Assembly: GCA_944350415.1 (NCBI GenBank)
Contig: CALVOY010000070.1
Span: forward strand, 1-33,431
Origin: an uncultured Bacilli bacterium
GTDB taxonomy: Bacteria; Bacillota_I; Bacilli_A; RF39; UBA660
Direction of reading: 5' to 3'
DNA length: 33,431 nt
In this document: one piece after another, positions 1 through 8,325 of the stretch
How positions within the stretch are numbered: position 1 is the first letter of the stretch
Layout of the letters: each line of letters starts with the position of its first letter
The notes under the pieces: generated by a model
Told to the model about the DNA's origin: nothing
Databases searched by the model: none
What the model saw: the letters and a program-made list of their open reading frames with translations, nothing else
Program-made: the position numbers and the translations under genes

Positions 1-87
1 GATGTTCCAGCAGTCTTAGTTGATAATAATAATGAATCTAAAATTATAGATATGGAAGATTTTTTAGAAAGAGATAATCATTTATAA
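1..87 (+). CDS. C-terminal end of an unidentified protein (partial)
   Basis: The window opens inside a reading frame that runs 28 codons to a TAA stop. The visible tail is acidic (for example IDMEDFLERDNHL at the end). Nothing in these residues identifies a family. It is read as a real gene end because the frame is open from the first base and codon use matches its neighbours, but the upstream sequence is needed to name it. Confidence 0.4.
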   Translation, partial: DVPAVLVDNNNESKIIDMEDFLERDNHL

Positions 88-118
88 CAAGAAATTATTA
101 GTAAACGGAATTTAAAAA

Positions 119-369
119 GCTGAACAGCTTAAAATAGTTTCTAATGAAAAGATTGTGTCCTGTGATTTACAAGAGACAATTCTTTTATTTTTTTGAGCAT
201 TTTCTATTATTTAAATACAATGTCAAGTGAAAAAAGAAAACAACTGTATGATATAATAAATATGCCAATAAAAGAAAATGATGAGTTTTATAATAGTATC
301 GAAGTAGTATTAAAACAGCAGTTAAATATGCAAGAAGACATAAAAAAATTAAAATTAGAAAGAAGGTAA
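119..369 (+). pseudogene. Frameshifted remnant of a small unidentified protein
   Basis: Two overlapping frames appear to be halves of one protein. The first (from GCT at 119, reading AEQLKIVSNEKIVSCDLQE) runs into TGA at 194-196, just after a run of seven T at 188-194. The second continues in another frame to TAA at 367-369 and includes the 49-codon ATG frame that starts at 220 (MSSEKRKQLYDIINMPIKEN). One more T in the run would join them. The first half has no start codon and follows a stop, so a further lesion upstream is likely. No family is recognised. It ends 3 nt before the peptidase S51 gene, suggesting they were once co-transcribed. A sequencing error in the T run is the alternative. 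Confidence 0.4.
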
Positions 370-372
370 GTT

Positions 373-1056
373 ATGTATAGTGTATTATTAAGTGAATATG
401 AAAAGGGTATGGAATTAGTAGAAAAAAAATTAAAAGATAAAATTAAAATTGATAATAAAGCTGTAATAATTGCTTGGACTTTTCCTTTAGAAATTGATAA
501 GAAGACATTTGAAGAGGATTGGTTTCCAAAGGGAGGAAGAAGATATAATAAGTATGTTGGTTCATTATTAAAATTAGGATTAAAGGAGGAAAATATAACA
601 GTATTAAATTGTTATGATACAGAAAATTTTGAAAATTTTAAAAAAATAATAGATAATAGTGACATTTTAGTAATAACTGGTGGTAATCCTGAAATGTTAT
701 ACAGCAAGGTAACACAGGAAACTGAACTTTTATATAACATAAAACATTATAAAGGAATTATTATTGGATTTAGTGCTGGTGCTGATTTACAGCTAAAAAG
801 ATATTTTATTACTGCTAAGAACAATTACTATAAATATTTTGCTTTCTATGATGGCTTTGGGGTTCTAAATGATCCTTTTTATTTAGATGTTCATTCAAAA
901 AATAATAAAAAATATTTAGAAAAATTGCAGAGGGTAGCAAATGAAAAGAATAAACCAGTTTATGCTATTTTTGATGATGGTGCTATGATTTATGATAGAA
1001 GTTCTCAAGAACTAGAACTGTTTGGAAATGTTTTAAAATTTGAACCCGGTGACTAA
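373..1056 (+). CDS. Peptidase S51 (dipeptidase E/cyanophycinase-like) family protein
   Basis: This 227-residue protein has the layout of peptidase family S51, serine peptidases with a class I glutamine-amidotransferase-like fold that cleave Asp-X dipeptides or related substrates. Visible landmarks are a GGN turn at 103-105 (VITGGNPEML), the nucleophile elbow GFSAGAD with Ser134, and a likely catalytic His174 in DVHSKNN. Length is normal for the family (about 230 residues). There is no signal peptide, so it is probably cytosolic. GAAGG lies 6 nt before the ATG. The truncated HAD gene starts just after its stop, so both were probably one operon. The family is well supported; the substrate is not. 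Confidence 0.8.
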   Translation: MYSVLLSEYEKGMELVEKKLKDKIKIDNKAVIIAWTFPLEIDKKTFEEDWFPKGGRRYNKYVGSLLKLGLKEENITVLNCYDTENFENFKKIIDNSDILVITGGNPEMLYSKVTQETELLYNIKHYKGIIIGFSAGADLQLKRYFITAKNNYYKYFAFYDGFGVLNDPFYLDVHSKNNKKYLEKLQRVANEKNKPVYAIFDDGAMIYDRSSQELELFGNVLKFEPGD

Positions 1057-1057
1057 T

Positions 1058-1132
1058 ATGAAGTTACTAGTTACTGATTATGATAATACATTAGAACTAC
1101 ATTATGATTTTACTGATAATCATTCCATTTAA
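1058..1132 (+). pseudogene. N-terminal stub of a HAD-superfamily phosphatase
   Basis: A 24-codon frame starts 1 nt after the peptidase stop. It begins MKLLVTDYDNTLELHYDF, which carries the DxDNT nucleophile motif (Asp7, Asp9) that opens HAD phosphatases. It then stops at TAA, where a family member should run for 200 or more residues. The next 120 bases show no in-frame continuation that I can recognise as HAD. It is therefore read as the remnant of a deleted gene that was coupled to the peptidase gene. Confidence 0.55.
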
Positions 1133-1261
1133 AAAAGGAGCGTGTAAGAAAATCTGAGTAAGTGATATCTATCCATGATTATTGTTCCCCAAATTTCGAG
1201 AGTGAGTCTGTAAACCAATCATTTTACTTAAAAAATAATCATATAATTTATGGGTGATAAT

Positions 1262-1645
1262 ATGCTTCCTTTTATAATAACTTTTTTAGCGGGATGCTCT
1301 ACTTTAATAGGCTTTTTCTTTATCTATTTTAGAAATTCATCTAACAAGGTCTTAATTTCCTCTTTAGCGTTTGCTAGTGGTGTGATGTTTTTGATCTCTA
1401 TCTTAGACTTGATTCCTTCTTCTTTTTCTTCTATATCTGAAATTTATTATGTAGTACCTGCTTTTTTGATCTGTAGTTTATTTGTGGTAATTGGGATTGT
1501 TTTATCTATGACCATTGATAAATACTTGCCAGACAACACTTATCATGACTCTAATTTGTATCGTGTTGGTATGATTTCCATGATTGCGATTATGCTTCAT
1601 AATATTCCAGAAGGTTGTAGTTATTATGCATCACAGATAAATTAG
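1262..1645 (+). pseudogene. ZIP-family metal transporter, 5' half, interrupted by the integrative element
   Basis: The frame encodes the first half of a ZIP/ZupT-type divalent metal (Zn/Fe) transporter. It has hydrophobic helices near residues 1-22, 28-50 and 65-85, and ends at the metal-binding helix motif HNIPEG. After the second base of that Gly codon the sequence becomes element DNA, which adds CSYYASQIN and a stop. The start is taken at 1262 because GGTGAT lies 3 nt upstream, a spacing repeated at other genes here; the in-frame ATG at 1250 has no such site. A TATAAT box sits at 1242-1247. The rest of the gene is at 14977-15367, and together they would encode about 247 residues, a normal ZIP length. 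The half protein should be non-functional. Confidence 0.85.
1608..1624 (+). other. attL: left recombination junction
   Basis: The shared core CAGAAGG is followed by the element-side arm TTGTAGTTAT. Upstream is ZIP coding sequence (CATAATATTC). The arm is nearly the reverse complement of the arm at the right junction (ATAACTTCAA), with 9 of 10 positions matching, as expected for the two half-sites of one attP. Confidence 0.8.
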
Positions 1646-1830
1646 GAATATAATGTTGGTTTGTTAAAAAGAAATAGCTATAGTTTTTATGTTGATTTTT
1701 TGATAAAATTATGATGATAGTGTTAATATATGGGAAAGCTAGAAAAAGAAAAATGTTACAAATAATTATATAGTTTAAATGTATCTTGATTATGATGTTA
1801 AGAAGGTTTAGGAATTATTGAAAATAGGAC

Positions 1831-1859
1831 TGTTTAATATTTAATAAGCTTGATATAAT
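1831..1859 (+). promoter_or_regulatory. Probable promoter of the first helD-like gene
   Basis: A perfect -10 box TATAAT at 1854-1859 lies 17 bp after a weak -35 (TGTTTA at 1831-1836). It is 30 bp upstream of the helicase start. The weak -35 suggests activator dependence, and the adjacent LysR protein is a candidate; that link is inference. Confidence 0.5.
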
Positions 1860-1889
1860 AGGTAGAAATAATGTTAGGAGTAGACTTGT

Positions 1890-3929
1890 ATGGAGGAAGA
1901 ATTAAAATTAAAAGAAGTTATTGATGAATTTCAAAATTTAATAGATGAAAACAAATTAAAACAACAAGCAGTTATGAAAAATTATAGCCATGATGTTGAT
2001 ACAATGGTAAGTTTGTTAAATTCTCTAGAAAATAAAGAACAAACTTTAAAAATAAATATAGAGAAACCATATTTTGCTAGAATTGATTTTAAGGATTCTA
2101 ATTCTTTAAAAACTGAAGTATGTTATATTGGTAAGATTGGTACTATGAATGAAGATAATAAAATAGTAACTGTTGATTGGCGTACTCCAATTGCATCTCT
2201 GTATTATGATAGTGCATTGGGAAATACTGGTTATTTAGCACCTGAAGGAAGAATAGAAGGTAATCTTTTATTAAAAAGACAATATAATATTGAAAATAGA
2301 AAACTACTTGATTATTATGATGTTGATACTGTTTCTAATGACGAGTTGTTAAACTCATGTTTGTCTACTTCTGTTGATTCAAGATTGAAAAATATAGTTT
2401 CTACAATACAAAAAGAACAAAATGACATCATAAGAAAACCTATCGAACAAGATATTATTGTACAAGGTGTTGCTGGTAGTGGTAAAACAACTGTTGCCCT
2501 TCATAGAATCGCATATTTAGTTTATCAAAATCGTGATCATATAAATATTGATCAATATATGATAATTGGTCCTAATAAATTTTTTGTTAATTATATATCA
2601 AGTGTACTTCCTGATTTAGATGTTAATGGGGTAGGAGAATTTGATTTACTAGAATTTACGAATTCTTTTTTAGGTGAAAATATTAAGTTAGATAAAACTT
2701 CAGATGATTATATCACTAAGTTTAAAATGTCAATTTCTTATAAAGATTCTTTGGATAAATATGTGGTTAAATTGAATGAATTAGTAGTGTCAAATCAAGA
2801 TCTTGAGATGTTTGGTTTTACTATTATGAAAAGAGAAGAAATTTTAAAAATATATGATAGAGTTAGTAAAGATACTGAAATAATTTTAAATAGAGTTGAA
2901 AAAACGATAATGTTTATGAAAAAAGAAATTAATTTAAGACAAGAAAAATTGATTGTTTTAGCTAATAAATATATTGATTCTTTATTTGAAAGTGAAACTA
3001 ATAATGATGTATTAAAGAAATTAGTTAAGCAAAGAGAAATGATAAAAAAAGAAATAAAAAATGATTGTTCTTCAATAATAAGAAAATATTTTAATATCGT
3101 TAATGAAAAAACGAGTTTGTTATATATTAATTTCTTAAAGAATTTTTCGGATTATGAGGAAGGTGTAACTTTAACTTTAAAAAATCAAAAGATAAAATAT
3201 GAAGATTTGGTAGCTTTACTTTATTTAAGATATAGAATAGTTGGAAATGGTGATTATTTAAAATATCAACACGTAGTAATAGATGAATCACAAGATTATG
3301 GTGACTTTTTCTTTTATACTTTGAAATGCATTTTGAGTAATGCAAGTTTTAGTGTTTTTGGTGATCTAGCTCAAACAATTTATGAATATCGTACTATTGA
3401 ATCTTGGAATAAAGTTATTGAGGTTGGTTACGATAGTAATTTATATTACTTATCAAAAAGTTATCGTACAACCATAGAGATTATGGAAGCTGCTAATAAA
3501 ATTAATAAATATTTAGGTTTAACTGAAGCTGAAGCAGTTATAAGACATGGTAAAGAAGTAGTATATGAGAAACTATCTTATAGTTTATCAAATAGAATTA
3601 ATGAATTCTTAAATAAAGGTTATAAAACTATTGCAGTAATTAGTAAAACTAAAGAAGATGCATATTTAATCCATCAACAATTAAAAGATACATTGAATAT
3701 AAATTTAATTAGTGATGAAAGTTTAGAATATAATGGTGGTGTATGTTCTATTACGTCTAGTTTATCAAAAGGATTAGAATTTGATGCAGTTATTATTAAT
3801 AAGGCAGATTCTAATATTTTTAATATTGAAAATGATTTTGATATGAAGTTATTGTATGTATCAATGACAAGGGCATTGCATGAGCTTGTTGTTACTTATG
3901 ATAACGAATTAGTTAGTGTTTTGAAGTAG
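1890..3929 (+). CDS. HelD-family UvrD-like helicase/ATPase (first copy)
   Basis: This 679-residue protein is a HelD relative: an SF1 helicase-like ATPase that binds RNA polymerase and releases it from DNA or from stalled complexes. The N-terminal arm carries the family signature KPYFARIDF (59-67), followed by CYIGKIGT and VDWRTPIASLYYD. Walker A is GVAGSGKTT (193-201) and Walker B is DESQD (465-469, usually DEAQD). Later motifs are FGDLAQTIYEYR, KSYRTT, SKGLEFDAVI and LYVSMTRALHEL, so all ATPase motifs are present. It is somewhat shorter than B. subtilis HelD (774 residues). AGGAG lies 9 nt before the ATG. A lysR gene follows after 14 nt. A second HelD closes the cargo at 10319. Role in RNA polymerase recycling or drug protection is inferred from the family. 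Confidence 0.85.
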   Translation: MEEELKLKEVIDEFQNLIDENKLKQQAVMKNYSHDVDTMVSLLNSLENKEQTLKINIEKPYFARIDFKDSNSLKTEVCYIGKIGTMNEDNKIVTVDWRTPIASLYYDSALGNTGYLAPEGRIEGNLLLKRQYNIENRKLLDYYDVDTVSNDELLNSCLSTSVDSRLKNIVSTIQKEQNDIIRKPIEQDIIVQGVAGSGKTTVALHRIAYLVYQNRDHINIDQYMIIGPNKFFVNYISSVLPDLDVNGVGEFDLLEFTNSFLGENIKLDKTSDDYITKFKMSISYKDSLDKYVVKLNELVVSNQDLEMFGFTIMKREEILKIYDRVSKDTEIILNRVEKTIMFMKKEINLRQEKLIVLANKYIDSLFESETNNDVLKKLVKQREMIKKEIKNDCSSIIRKYFNIVNEKTSLLYINFLKNFSDYEEGVTLTLKNQKIKYEDLVALLYLRYRIVGNGDYLKYQHVVIDESQDYGDFFFYTLKCILSNASFSVFGDLAQTIYEYRTIESWNKVIEVGYDSNLYYLSKSYRTTIEIMEAANKINKYLGLTEAEAVIRHGKEVVYEKLSYSLSNRINEFLNKGYKTIAVISKTKEDAYLIHQQLKDTLNINLISDESLEYNGGVCSITSSLSKGLEFDAVIINKADSNIFNIENDFDMKLLYVSMTRALHELVVTYDNELVSVLK

Positions 3930-3943
3930 GAAGTGTATTTGTT

Positions 3944-4846
3944 ATGAACTTGGAAATATTAGATTTAAATTTAGATGTTTATAAGACCTTTTATGTTGTT
4001 TGTAAGGTAAGTAGTTATTCACAAGCTGCTAAGATATTAGGAGTTTCTCAACCAGCAGTTAGTTATAATATAAAGAAACTTGAAGAAAGATTGGGAATTG
4101 AATTGTTTAATAGAAAGTCTATTGGAATTGAATTGACTAAAGAAGCGGAGTCTTTGATATCATATATTGAAGATGCTTTAACTAGCATTTATATTGGTGA
4201 ACAGAAAATTAATTCACTTTTAAATTATAGTGCTGGAATTGTTTCTATTGGTATTCCATCGCATATAGGTGTTTTCTTATTAGTTGATTTGATAAAAGAA
4301 TTTAATATAAACTATCCTAATATAAAATTCAAAATTGTAAGTAAGTCTACGAAAGAGTTATTTAGACTTTTACATAATAATAGTATTGATTTAATTATTG
4401 ATAGTGCACCTATAGAAAATGGATATAATTTTTCAGTAAAGAAAATTGGAAAAGTAGATGGTGTATTTGCTTGTCATAAATCTCGTGTTGAATTATTAGA
4501 TGTTGAACTTGAACTTCAGGATATATGTAATTATCCATTAATCGTTCCTAATAATGATTCCAGTACTACTCAGGAACTATCAAGAATATTTATAAAAAAT
4601 AAAGTTGATTTTAATCCAATGTTTGAAGTTTCAACTAGTGATATGATTGCGAATATGGTTAGTAAAAATATTGGTATTGGATTTTTGTTAGAAAATACTT
4701 TAGCACTTTATCAAGATATTAAGAAGATAAATCTTGTAACGAAATTACCTTGTTTTGAGATTTATGAAATACATAAGGAAAATAATATTTCTGTTATTAC
4801 AAAAAAGTTTATTGATTATATTAATAATTATTTAAAACAAAATTAG
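3944..4846 (+). CDS. LysR-family transcriptional regulator
   Basis: The 300-residue length and layout are typical of LysR regulators. The N-terminal winged helix-turn-helix reads SYSQAAKILGVSQPAVSYNI, followed by KKLEERLGIELFNRKS and the linker helix. The rest is a periplasmic-binding-protein-like effector domain (GIVSIGIPSHIGVFLLVDLI onward). It is co-directional with, and 14 nt after, the first helD-like gene, so they are probably co-transcribed. The promoter of the radical SAM operon lies just downstream, making that operon a plausible target; LysR proteins often control adjacent genes, but usually divergent ones. The effector cannot be read from sequence. Confidence 0.88.
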   Translation: MNLEILDLNLDVYKTFYVVCKVSSYSQAAKILGVSQPAVSYNIKKLEERLGIELFNRKSIGIELTKEAESLISYIEDALTSIYIGEQKINSLLNYSAGIVSIGIPSHIGVFLLVDLIKEFNINYPNIKFKIVSKSTKELFRLLHNNSIDLIIDSAPIENGYNFSVKKIGKVDGVFACHKSRVELLDVELELQDICNYPLIVPNNDSSTTQELSRIFIKNKVDFNPMFEVSTSDMIANMVSKNIGIGFLLENTLALYQDIKKINLVTKLPCFEIYEIHKENNISVITKKFIDYINNYLKQN

Positions 4847-4874
4847 GAAGTATATATGGCTCCCTAATTTTTTT
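4840..4874 (+). terminator. Terminator after the helD-lysR unit
   Basis: AAATTAGG at 4840-4847 pairs with CCTAATTT at 4863-4870, followed by further T. The left arm overlaps the lysR stop codon. It separates this unit from the radical SAM operon promoter. Confidence 0.65.
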
Positions 4875-4929
4875 AATTTGCTTGTAATAGACATAAATTC
4901 TTTTTATACCTATTATCAAAAAATAAAAC

Positions 4930-4958
4930 TTGTTTTATAACTGTTGTTAGAATATAAT
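4930..4958 (+). promoter_or_regulatory. Promoter of the radical SAM operon
   Basis: TTGTTT at 4930-4935 and TATAAT at 4953-4958 are separated by exactly 17 bp. The start codon of the first radical SAM gene follows 20 nt after the -10. This is the strongest promoter match in the cargo, suggesting good basal expression. Confidence 0.75.
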
Positions 4959-4978
4959 TTTGTTAAAAGGGAGGATAT

Positions 4979-6064
4979 ATGAAAAAATATAGTGTTGGAT
5001 GGGGTTTGACAAATATATGCAATATGAATTGTCAATTTTGTTATAGTAAGATAGCAAGAGATAAAAACCAAGAGTTATCATTAAGCGATTGGATTAAATT
5101 TATTGATTTGAATCATGACAACATCGAAAGTATAAATTATGGGACAGGTGAAAATACTTTAATAGATGATTTTTTTATATTTATTGATTATGTAAGAACT
5201 AATTATCCTGAAATTACTCAATCACTCACTACTAATGGTCATTTATATGAAAAAATACAGTCTAATTCTAAATATTATGAAAGTTATTTAAGAAGTATAG
5301 ATGAAGTTGATGTGTCATTAGATTTTGCTGATAAGAGTAAACATACACAATTTAGAGGACAACCTAAAGCTTATGATTGGGCTATTAATACGCTTAAAAT
5401 GTTACAACAAGATCATAAGAAAGCAACCATTGTGTTTGTTGGTTTTGATGAAACTTTAGAAAAAGAAAATATTACGGGGCTTTTTAAAATTGCTTTAGAA
5501 TATGATGCATACTTAAGATTAAATATTTATCGTCCGACTTCTTGCAATGAAGAGATTAATAAAAGATTTATTCTTTCTGAAGATAAGTTATATGATGCTT
5601 TAGATTTTATAAATGAAAACTATCGTATCTTATCTTTGAATGACAGTTTGCTTGGTAATTTATATACTGATGAATTAGTGTCAGATAATACAGGGGTTAG
5701 TAGTATTAGAATTTTACCAAATGGTATGATTTGTCCTTCTACTTATTTGATTAGTGATGAGTATTTAAGTGATTATTCAATATTAGATGGTAAAATATTA
5801 GATAATTTGGAATTTCCTCAATTTGAAGCACCACCACTTCCTAAAGAATGTGATAATTGTTTAATAAAGGATAAATGTAAAGGTGGAGTTTTAGATAGAA
5901 GATATTTATGGTATGGAAGTTTAGAGGAAAGAGATCCATATTGTCCAACTAGGTCTAGTAAGGATTTACCTAAACAGAAATATAAGATTTATAAAAAAGA
6001 AAGAATATCTGTGCATGATGGATATTTACCAACATTATTTTTTGAGAATAGAGAGGATAAATAG
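4979..6064 (+). CDS. Radical SAM enzyme with SPASM-like C-terminal cluster domain
   Basis: The N-terminus GLTNICNMNCQFCYS holds the CxxxCxxC triad (Cys14, Cys18, Cys21) that binds the SAM-cleaving 4Fe-4S cluster. A radical SAM barrel follows, then a cysteine-rich C-terminal part (ICPSTYLI, ECDNCLIKDKCKGG, YCPT) that resembles SPASM/twitch domains holding auxiliary clusters. Length (361 residues) fits the class. GGGAGGA lies 4 nt before the ATG. It is the first gene of a five-gene operon whose spacing is 2 nt, 11 nt, overlap and overlap. SPASM enzymes often modify peptides, but no precursor peptide gene is visible nearby, and the neighbours are nucleoside enzymes. The substrate is unknown. Confidence 0.8.
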   Translation: MKKYSVGWGLTNICNMNCQFCYSKIARDKNQELSLSDWIKFIDLNHDNIESINYGTGENTLIDDFFIFIDYVRTNYPEITQSLTTNGHLYEKIQSNSKYYESYLRSIDEVDVSLDFADKSKHTQFRGQPKAYDWAINTLKMLQQDHKKATIVFVGFDETLEKENITGLFKIALEYDAYLRLNIYRPTSCNEEINKRFILSEDKLYDALDFINENYRILSLNDSLLGNLYTDELVSDNTGVSSIRILPNGMICPSTYLISDEYLSDYSILDGKILDNLEFPQFEAPPLPKECDNCLIKDKCKGGVLDRRYLWYGSLEERDPYCPTRSSKDLPKQKYKIYKKERISVHDGYLPTLFFENREDK

Positions 6065-6066
6065 TT

Positions 6067-6903
6067 ATGGAAAATTTTCAACCCAAAATTGCTATTATTA
6101 TGAGAGATGATGAAATAATAAAAGAATTTAATTTAAAACGTGTTACAGTTAATACTTCATTTGGTCCTGTACATCGTTGTTATGAAGGATATATATATAA
6201 TGTTCCTGTTTTAATAATATATGGAAGATTTAATGGTGAAAAAGTTCCTTCTTCATATATTAATCATGAACAAAATATTGAAGTTGTAAAGAATAGAAAT
6301 ATTTCTAAATTAATAGGTACCTTTGTTGTAGGGGGCATTAATCCAGAAATGCCGCAGGGTTCTGTGCATATCGTAAAAGATTTAGTTGGAATGGGTCCTT
6401 ATAAGATTCACTGGAATCAAAATCAACCATTTCACAATGCAGAAATGTATGAGCCTATTTGCCCTAAATTAACTAATATGTTAATTGCTGCAACTGAAAA
6501 TTTGGATTTTCCTGTAAAAAAAGATTCAATATATGTTACTTTTTATGGTTACCCTCGTATTGAAACAAAAGCTGAATTAGATTTTTATCATAGACAAGGA
6601 TGGGATATTGTAGGTCAGACATGTGATCCAGAAGCTACTCTTGCTAGACTTAATAGAATTTGTTATGCAGCTGTTTGTGTTCAAATAGATGATCCATTAG
6701 GAAGAAGTGAATATATTGGAACACTGAAAGAAAAAAAAGAGGCTAAACAATATGTTGAGTCAATAAAATCATGTCGTAAGAGAACTTCGAAATTAGTTCT
6801 TGAATTTTTGAAAAAGTTTCATGAAGAAGAATGCGAAACATGCGGTAAATTAATTAGAAAGAATAATAATTTTAGGGAGTTTCCTGATGATTTTTATGAA
6901 TAG
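6067..6903 (+). CDS. MTAP/PNP-type nucleoside phosphorylase-like protein
   Basis: This 278-residue protein resembles methylthioadenosine/purine nucleoside phosphorylases, which split a nucleoside with phosphate to a base and ribose-1-phosphate. Family-like stretches are RNISKLIGTFVVGGINPEM (near residues 77-95), VKDLVG in place of the usual phosphate/dimer segment, FHNAEMYEPICPKL and the late GWDIVGQT...PEATLAR segment. In MTAP that last region is close to MT-PEA-LA, so the match is good. A C-terminal tail with CETCGK is unusual and could bind a metal. It starts 2 nt after the radical SAM stop, so the two are tightly coupled. One suggested role is removal of 5'-deoxyadenosine made by the radical SAM enzymes; a pathway role on a nucleoside intermediate is equally possible. 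Confidence 0.72.
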   Translation: MENFQPKIAIIMRDDEIIKEFNLKRVTVNTSFGPVHRCYEGYIYNVPVLIIYGRFNGEKVPSSYINHEQNIEVVKNRNISKLIGTFVVGGINPEMPQGSVHIVKDLVGMGPYKIHWNQNQPFHNAEMYEPICPKLTNMLIAATENLDFPVKKDSIYVTFYGYPRIETKAELDFYHRQGWDIVGQTCDPEATLARLNRICYAAVCVQIDDPLGRSEYIGTLKEKKEAKQYVESIKSCRKRTSKLVLEFLKKFHEEECETCGKLIRKNNNFREFPDDFYE

Positions 6904-6914
6904 GAGTTTTTAAA

Positions 6915-7373
6915 ATGTTTGTTTTTATAGCTATGCCATACTCACAATTATGTGATGAGAATTATTTGTTAAAGCCAGAATATAAAGATTTTTGTATAAA
7001 ATTGACAACTAAACTCAAAGAGATTGGATGCACTTATTTTTTAGCTCATGAAAGAGAAAATTGGGGTAAAGAATATTCAAAAGATATTGAAAGTACAGAA
7101 ATAGATTTTAATACGATTTCTAGATGTGATTTGGTATGTATGATACCTGGGGTTCCTGCTTCTGGTGGAGTTCATGTTGAATTAGGTTGGGCATCTGCTG
7201 CACATAAAAAAATCAATTTGTTTCTTCAAAAAGATTATTTTTATTCACCGATGGTTACTGGTATTGATATCTTAACTGATGCAAGAAAATATTATTATGG
7301 TAACGATTATGATGATAAATTAGTTGATATTATCATTGATAGTGTGAAGGAAAGGATGAATGAAAATGCTTAA
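6915..7373 (+). CDS. Nucleoside 2-deoxyribosyltransferase-like protein
   Basis: The 152-residue length and motifs fit the nucleoside 2-deoxyribosyltransferase superfamily, which makes or breaks N-glycosidic bonds in (deoxy)nucleosides or nucleotides. The start FVFIAMPYSQ is the typical first strand and loop. The active-site region GVPASGGVHVELGWASAAHK carries the glutamate expected to attack the sugar (the E of HVELGWA), preceded by CDLVCMIPG. Members of this superfamily include the CMP hydrolases BlsM and MilB of nucleoside antibiotic pathways. The gene sits between a phosphorylase and a kinase-like gene and overlaps the latter by 14 nt. The exact reaction is unknown. Confidence 0.75.
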   Translation: MFVFIAMPYSQLCDENYLLKPEYKDFCIKLTTKLKEIGCTYFLAHERENWGKEYSKDIESTEIDFNTISRCDLVCMIPGVPASGGVHVELGWASAAHKKINLFLQKDYFYSPMVTGIDILTDARKYYYGNDYDDKLVDIIIDSVKERMNENA

Positions 7374-8325
7374 AAAATATGATTTTACTATTGCAGGTTG
7401 TTGTATACATTTATATACTGATGTTTCTTCTGTTATTAAAAAACTAGATACTGAACCAAGAACAGTTCTTAAAACTATACCTTGTAACATTACAAAATGT
7501 GGTGATTTTGATCAAATATTTGAAAATCAAAATTGTGTTTTTATTTTATCAGGTAATGAGAAAACGATAAGTGTTGATAAAGAAAAAAATACAGCAACTT
7601 TAATTTCTCCAGTTGATAAATTTCGTTTTCCAGATTTTGTTTATGTGCTTTTGGGAATGTTTATAAATTTATTAAAGGATGAAAAAAAATATTTATTACA
7701 TTCTGCTACCGTAGCTGATGATAATAATCGTTCAATAATACTTGTTGGTGATCCTGGCAGTGGAAAAAGTACGCTCGCTTATCATTTGATAAGAAATTAT
7801 AATTATAAATTAATTTCTAATGATACTACTGTGTTAAGTATGGAAGATGATAAGTTAAGAACTATTGCTGGAACTAAACAAATGCAATTGCGTTTAGGAG
7901 CTGTTAAATTATATTTTCCAGATTTGTTGCCTAGTTTAGAAAAAGAAGACTCTATGAAAAATGAATGGGATTGTAAACCATATATTAATAATATTTTAGA
8001 AAATGATAACGTGGAATTTGCTGATGAATCAGTAGTTAAAAGTATTTTTCATATTACTACAGCTAAGGATACAGAATTAGCAATAAGAGAAGAAGAAGAG
8101 GTTGATAAACGTTTATATATATATGAACAATTAATCCGCCAGATTCGTAGTACTAGAAACTTAATTGTTGGTTATAATTATCCATTACCATCTTTTGAAA
8201 CAGAAGCAGTTAATTTGGATATTGCTGCCATTTCAAAAAGAATAGTAGATACTACAGCCATTTATGATATAAGAGGAAGTATAAATGAAGTTGCGAAAGA
8301 AATGGTAAAACGTCATGAAAAATAA
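7360..8325 (+). CDS. HPr-kinase-like P-loop protein
   Basis: This 321-residue protein has an N-terminal domain without recognisable motifs, then the signature of HprK-like kinases: LLHSATVADD, Walker A GDPGSGKST (residues near 129-137), ISNDTTVLS (the HPr-kinase D-D segment) and GTKQMQLRLGA. Such domains occur outside sugar regulation, for example beside lasso-peptide and other natural-product genes, where some phosphorylate the product or precursor. The ATG at 7360 is preferred because AAGGA lies 8 nt upstream; an in-frame ATG is at 7366. It overlaps the genes on both sides (14 nt and 11 nt), so it is translationally coupled. It could phosphorylate a nucleoside intermediate; this is inference. 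Confidence 0.68.
   Translation: MKMLKKYDFTIAGCCIHLYTDVSSVIKKLDTEPRTVLKTIPCNITKCGDFDQIFENQNCVFILSGNEKTISVDKEKNTATLISPVDKFRFPDFVYVLLGMFINLLKDEKKYLLHSATVADDNNRSIILVGDPGSGKSTLAYHLIRNYNYKLISNDTTVLSMEDDKLRTIAGTKQMQLRLGAVKLYFPDLLPSLEKEDSMKNEWDCKPYINNILENDNVEFADESVVKSIFHITTAKDTELAIREEEEVDKRLYIYEQLIRQIRSTRNLIVGYNYPLPSFETEAVNLDIAAISKRIVDTTAIYDIRGSINEVAKEMVKRHEK

Noticed and set aside
4846-4979. Possible precursor peptide gene before the SPASM-like radical SAM gene
   Set aside because: Only an ATG followed by two codons and a stop, plus a terminator and promoter; no short peptide frame with a ribosome site on either strand.
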